IMG/VR virus record: IMGVR_UViG_3300007734_000720
Location: 1 to 51,071 of that record
DNA: 51,071 nt
From: a virus
Reading direction: 5' to 3' (one strand)
Shown here in pieces: positions 48,479-51,071 of the stretch. The notes under the pieces are model-generated. The model was not told the origin of the DNA and made no database searches. It saw only the letters and a program-made list of their open reading frames with translations. How positions within the stretch are numbered: position 1 is the stretch's first letter; each line of letters begins with the position of its first letter. The position numbers were made by a program, and so were the translations under genes.

Positions 48479-50085
48479 TATCCAGTAACCTTTCGATTGT
48501 TATATTTATAGGCAATACTGTCAATGCCCCATTCGCCACCAGTCGGACCGGTAAACAACAATTGCACACATCGTGCCAATCCAAGATTAGCTCCACGACG
48601 AACCTCAGCACCTTGAGCAATTACACCCCAAGTACCACTTCCCCAAAGCATTGTTCCCCACTGTCCACCGCTAGCAGAAGCAGGAAGAACAATATCAATA
48701 CTCTTACGTTCGTTGCCAGTCGCTTCTTCAAAATTATGAAACACTTTAATGTTTAATGTGCGCTGCGTGTCCACCTGCTTAAGAACAAAATCTGGTCTAC
48801 GCCACATCTTCTTCATTGAGTAATTGTTTCCATCAACCCAACCCGTGCGATAATACGTTGCAAAATTTGCTTCTGTTTGGCTAATAAAATCTGTCTCAGA
48901 AGAAAACACTTCTACCTCCAACACTCTTGGGAGTGTTGGATGTGCAAGCACGGGTACGCTTACGCCAGCAGTTGTTTTGAAATCTGCTCCACCCACAAGA
49001 CCATAATCATCTGCAGATGACAACCTATTCCAAGAACCATTCCGACCAATACTCGGGTCGTAAACCAAATTGGTAGTTACCTCTGTGGCAGCGACACCAG
49101 TCGAATAAGGGACAGCAAGCCACACCCTGCGATTAACGTAAGACACACTTATCTTGCTACTATAGTTATTGTTAATGTATCCAAGTGGATACATAGCCTT
49201 AAGGTTCTGAAACAAGTCAACAACCGTGTTTCCGTTATAGTAAAATAATCCTTTGAACCCAACATAAAAATACACACCCTGTTCAGAAGATGCAATATGG
49301 GTTGGAAAGTCTACACCAAGGTTGGTTGATAATTCAACAACCTGATGGTCAGTTGAGTCATAGCCAAACAAAACATAGATTGCCTGTGGCTTAAATACAA
49401 CCAAATGTCCAGCAACAACAGCAAGACCAGTAATACCGTCACCACCACCATTAAAATCAAGATAGTCAGCAAAAAGCCAATCCTCTGGCAAACCTTCATG
49501 AGACCAACGCAAACGGTTTGGATAAGATGTTCCATCTTCTTTTGTGTTTGCAACAAACATTTTGTTTGTATGCTGAATAACATGTTCTGCTTTAGGAAAA
49601 TATCCACCTACAGGACTTACATAAGCCTGCCAGGTTGGTGCACTTACAGTCAATGCAGTAGCATAAGTGTCAGTAACCTTCCACTTATATGTTGCAACAC
49701 CAGTCTTGCCAGTTGTCATATACATCGTGTCACCCCATTGAGCCAACGATGAACCACTTGTGCTTGCAGACACAATAGGTGTACCAGAACCAAAATCTAA
49801 ACGGGTAAAGTTTGTACCCGTACCTTGATACACGGATGTTTCCGTAGTTAACATCAAATACTGTGACGAGCCCTTAAACCATGTAAGACGCTTTGGAGCC
49901 CAGGTACCCGACACAGCCGTTGAGTTAATCTCCCTAAACGCTCCACGACTAAACAAACCGCCACGAGGGTCAATCTCAACATTCAACATGTCGGGAGATT
50001 CATTCTTAGACAACTGAAACTGGTCTGCCCTAAGGTTCAGACCACCAGTAAAATCGTCGTATCGTTCAATAACTAATTGTGGCAT
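48478..50085 (-). CDS. Tail hub protein, 535 aa (right copy)
   Basis: Same length as 8703-10310 and clearly alike, with the ATG at 50085 in TAATG overlap with the adaptor gene; the 545-residue reading from 50115 adds 10 residues inside the upstream gene. Most differences are conservative or at beta-turn-like positions (for example VSYVNRRVWLAVPYSTGV). Structural role as in the left copy. Confidence 0.75.
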   Translation of the reverse strand: MPQLVIERYDDFTGGLNLRADQFQLSKNESPDMLNVEIDPRGGLFSRGAFREINSTAVSGTWAPKRLTWFKGSSQYLMLTTETSVYQGTGTNFTRLDFGSGTPIVSASTSGSSLAQWGDTMYMTTGKTGVATYKWKVTDTYATALTVSAPTWQAYVSPVGGYFPKAEHVIQHTNKMFVANTKEDGTSYPNRLRWSHEGLPEDWLFADYLDFNGGGDGITGLAVVAGHLVVFKPQAIYVLFGYDSTDHQVVELSTNLGVDFPTHIASSEQGVYFYVGFKGLFYYNGNTVVDLFQNLKAMYPLGYINNNYSSKISVSYVNRRVWLAVPYSTGVAATEVTTNLVYDPSIGRNGSWNRLSSADDYGLVGGADFKTTAGVSVPVLAHPTLPRVLEVEVFSSETDFISQTEANFATYYRTGWVDGNNYSMKKMWRRPDFVLKQVDTQRTLNIKVFHNFEEATGNERKSIDIVLPASASGGQWGTMLWGSGTWGVIAQGAEVRRGANLGLARCVQLLFTGPTGGEWGIDSIAYKYNNRKVTG

Positions 50086-50774
50086 TACAGCGTCCTGCCA
50101 AGAGTCTGTAACCAACGCTTCATCGTTGGGTACTGTCGTCCACCGGACATCACAACAGGCTGTGCACTCGATGCCTTCATCAAGTCACGGCGAGCAAATG
50201 CAACACCCTCTTCAAAAGACTTCATATACATGTTCGCAAGCTCAGAGTCCTCTTGACGCTGATACACACGAGCAAGAACAAAATACGGCAAAATAGCATG
50301 GAACCATTCATCAAGGTCGATGTTCTCGGTAATGTCGCTCAACCAGGTATAAACGGGATTACGAAAAGCACGAACGGTCATTGGATACACAATGTCCGGT
50401 TTAGCCCACAACCATATCTGTTTGTCCCAAAAACTATAAAAGTATGGTCGGCTGGCAACATCCAAGTTGCCCAACCAAATGCTCTCAGCATCGTTGTAAT
50501 CAATTAAGGTAAGTCTTGCACCCTGAGTTGATGTGTCCACAACAGAGATGATTTCTCGAATATCCCCGATTGTAGATATTGTGTACTGACGCTGATTAGC
50601 AACCGTGTTAAATGTGTATGTTTCTTGCAGAATCGGCCAACGGCGTTCCAACGCATAAATGCGTTGAAAGCCTTCACGGGCAAACTGGTCAATAACAGCG
50701 TTAGACAAATCGTTTTCATCAAGGTCAGCCATATCTCTGACCTGTGAACGCAATGTTGTAAGCGTTATTGCCAT
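50085..50774 (-). CDS. Head-tail adaptor protein, 229 aa (right copy)
   Basis: Almost the same as 10313-11011: MAITLTTLRSQVRDMADLDENDLSN..., differing at scattered residues and lacking the last three (KNY). The change at the end comes with the tail hub start being pulled into overlap. Structural role as above. Confidence 0.75.
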   Translation of the reverse strand: MAITLTTLRSQVRDMADLDENDLSNAVIDQFAREGFQRIYALERRWPILQETYTFNTVANQRQYTISTIGDIREIISVVDTSTQGARLTLIDYNDAESIWLGNLDVASRPYFYSFWDKQIWLWAKPDIVYPMTVRAFRNPVYTWLSDITENIDLDEWFHAILPYFVLARVYQRQEDSELANMYMKSFEEGVAFARRDLMKASSAQPVVMSGGRQYPTMKRWLQTLGRTL

Positions 50775-50989
50775 TAAGCCTGACCCCTATTTCTTAGATG
50801 TCCGATACAGAAATCTGTCCCACGGGCTTTAGGACCCTCACATGTATCATCGTTGGCTGTGCAACGGTTACGCCCGATGTACGGACCTGATGGAGCAGCA
50901 AGGCGTGCGCCTTCTGCATGGGCAAGACGGGAGTGCTTAGTAGTTGGCTCCCCGTATAAAGTATGAGCAAGTTTCGCCGATTGGTTCAT
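50774..50989 (-). CDS. Small zinc-binding-type protein, 71 aa (right copy)
   Basis: Identical to 11011-11226 for the first 34 codons and differing at only four residues after that (I44T, K46N, K68R, E70Q). The zinc-type pattern C43, C50, C61, H64 is intact. Far more conserved than its neighbours. Confidence 0.72.
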   Translation of the reverse strand: MNQSAKLAHTLYGEPTTKHSRLAHAEGARLAAPSGPYIGRNRCTANDDTCEGPKARGTDFCIGHLRNRGQA

Positions 50990-51014
50990 ACCAATAGGCG
51001 GAATTGTTACCTAC

Positions 51015-51071
51015 TTAATACTTTGAACCCCTCAAAGGTGTTTTCTTTTTTGGTGCAAACTTACCTGCTTG
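51015..51071 (-). CDS. Basic Gly/Lys-rich protein, C-terminal fragment (cut by window)
   Basis: Only the last 18 codons are present, reading QAGKFAPKKKTPLRGSKY and stop. They match the C-terminus of 11252-11707 with a few substitutions. The gene continues beyond the right edge. Confidence 0.7.
   Translation of the reverse strand, partial: QAGKFAPKKKTPLRGSKY

Larger units (their letters stand above)
39482..51071. repeat. Right copy of the diverged terminal duplication (11.6 kb)
   Basis: Homologous, same orientation, to 1-11308. It carries the rest of the giant gene's body, the 413-, 441-, 145-, 58-, 79-, 535-, 229- and 71-residue genes and a cut basic gene. Some genes are nearly unchanged (71-residue, 145-residue), others differ in the middle or at the ends. 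The window ends inside the gene corresponding to 11252-11707. Confidence 0.9.

Noticed and set aside
1-51071. A temperate lifestyle (integrase, attachment site, repressor).
   Set aside because: No integrase, excisionase or clear repressor was recognised; the terminal repeat is too long and too diverged to be att sites.

Overview
The window looks like the genome of an uncultured, aquatic, short-tailed (podovirus-type) phage of Actinobacteria. The actinobacterial host is inferred from a WhiB-family iron-sulfur regulator at 30630-30893 and a small membrane protein at 16566-16802 that resembles a mycobacteriophage family. The short tail is inferred from a complete head set (TerS, TerL, portal, scaffold, capsid), an adaptor and a beta-rich tail hub protein, with no tape measure, major tail tube or sheath gene visible. 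Several accessory genes (2OG-Fe(II) oxygenase, DUF6321-like and DUF5872-like proteins) resemble cyanophage genes, which suggests water. No integrase, DNA polymerase, tRNA or CRISPR array was seen.

Layout. A leftward (minus strand) late block starts at the small terminase gene (23978) and runs down to position 1: tail fibre, adhesin and surface genes (18.6-23.5 kb), TerL, two small proteins, a Dps-like ferritin, portal, scaffold, capsid, decoration protein, an intrinsic terminator, small basic and zinc-binding proteins, adaptor, tail hub, four small virion genes and a giant virion protein cut by the window edge. A rightward (plus strand) block runs from 24166 to 37872: DUF6321/DUF5872 proteins, very small genes separated by hairpins, an amidoligase/glutamine-amidotransferase pair, WhiB, unknown genes, a lytic transglycosylase, a consensus promoter, and a replication/recombination set (Cas4-like nuclease, DnaB-like helicase, AEP primase, RusA, a second PD-(D/E)XK nuclease, a sigma-region-4 protein). 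It converges on a leftward M15-type peptidase at 37802-38320.

From 38320 to the right edge the window repeats the late genes of the left edge: positions 39482-51071 are a diverged second copy of 1-11308, roughly 85-90% identical by eye, with the same order and strand. Joined at this repeat the unit is a circle of about 39.5 kb. The simplest reading is a circularly permuted or terminally redundant genome assembled from two related strains; a true concatemer or duplication is the alternative. The two copies give a natural comparison: a swapped domain in the 333/413-residue virion protein, changed termini elsewhere, and one 113-nt block without a single difference.

The points most worth following are the amidoligase plus class II glutamine amidotransferase pair with zinc-binding extensions, the ferroxidase-competent Dps gene inside the head operon, the secreted membrane-anchored PA14 protein, and a family of intergenic hairpins (24.1-27.5 kb) with conserved tips and variable self-complementary stems.
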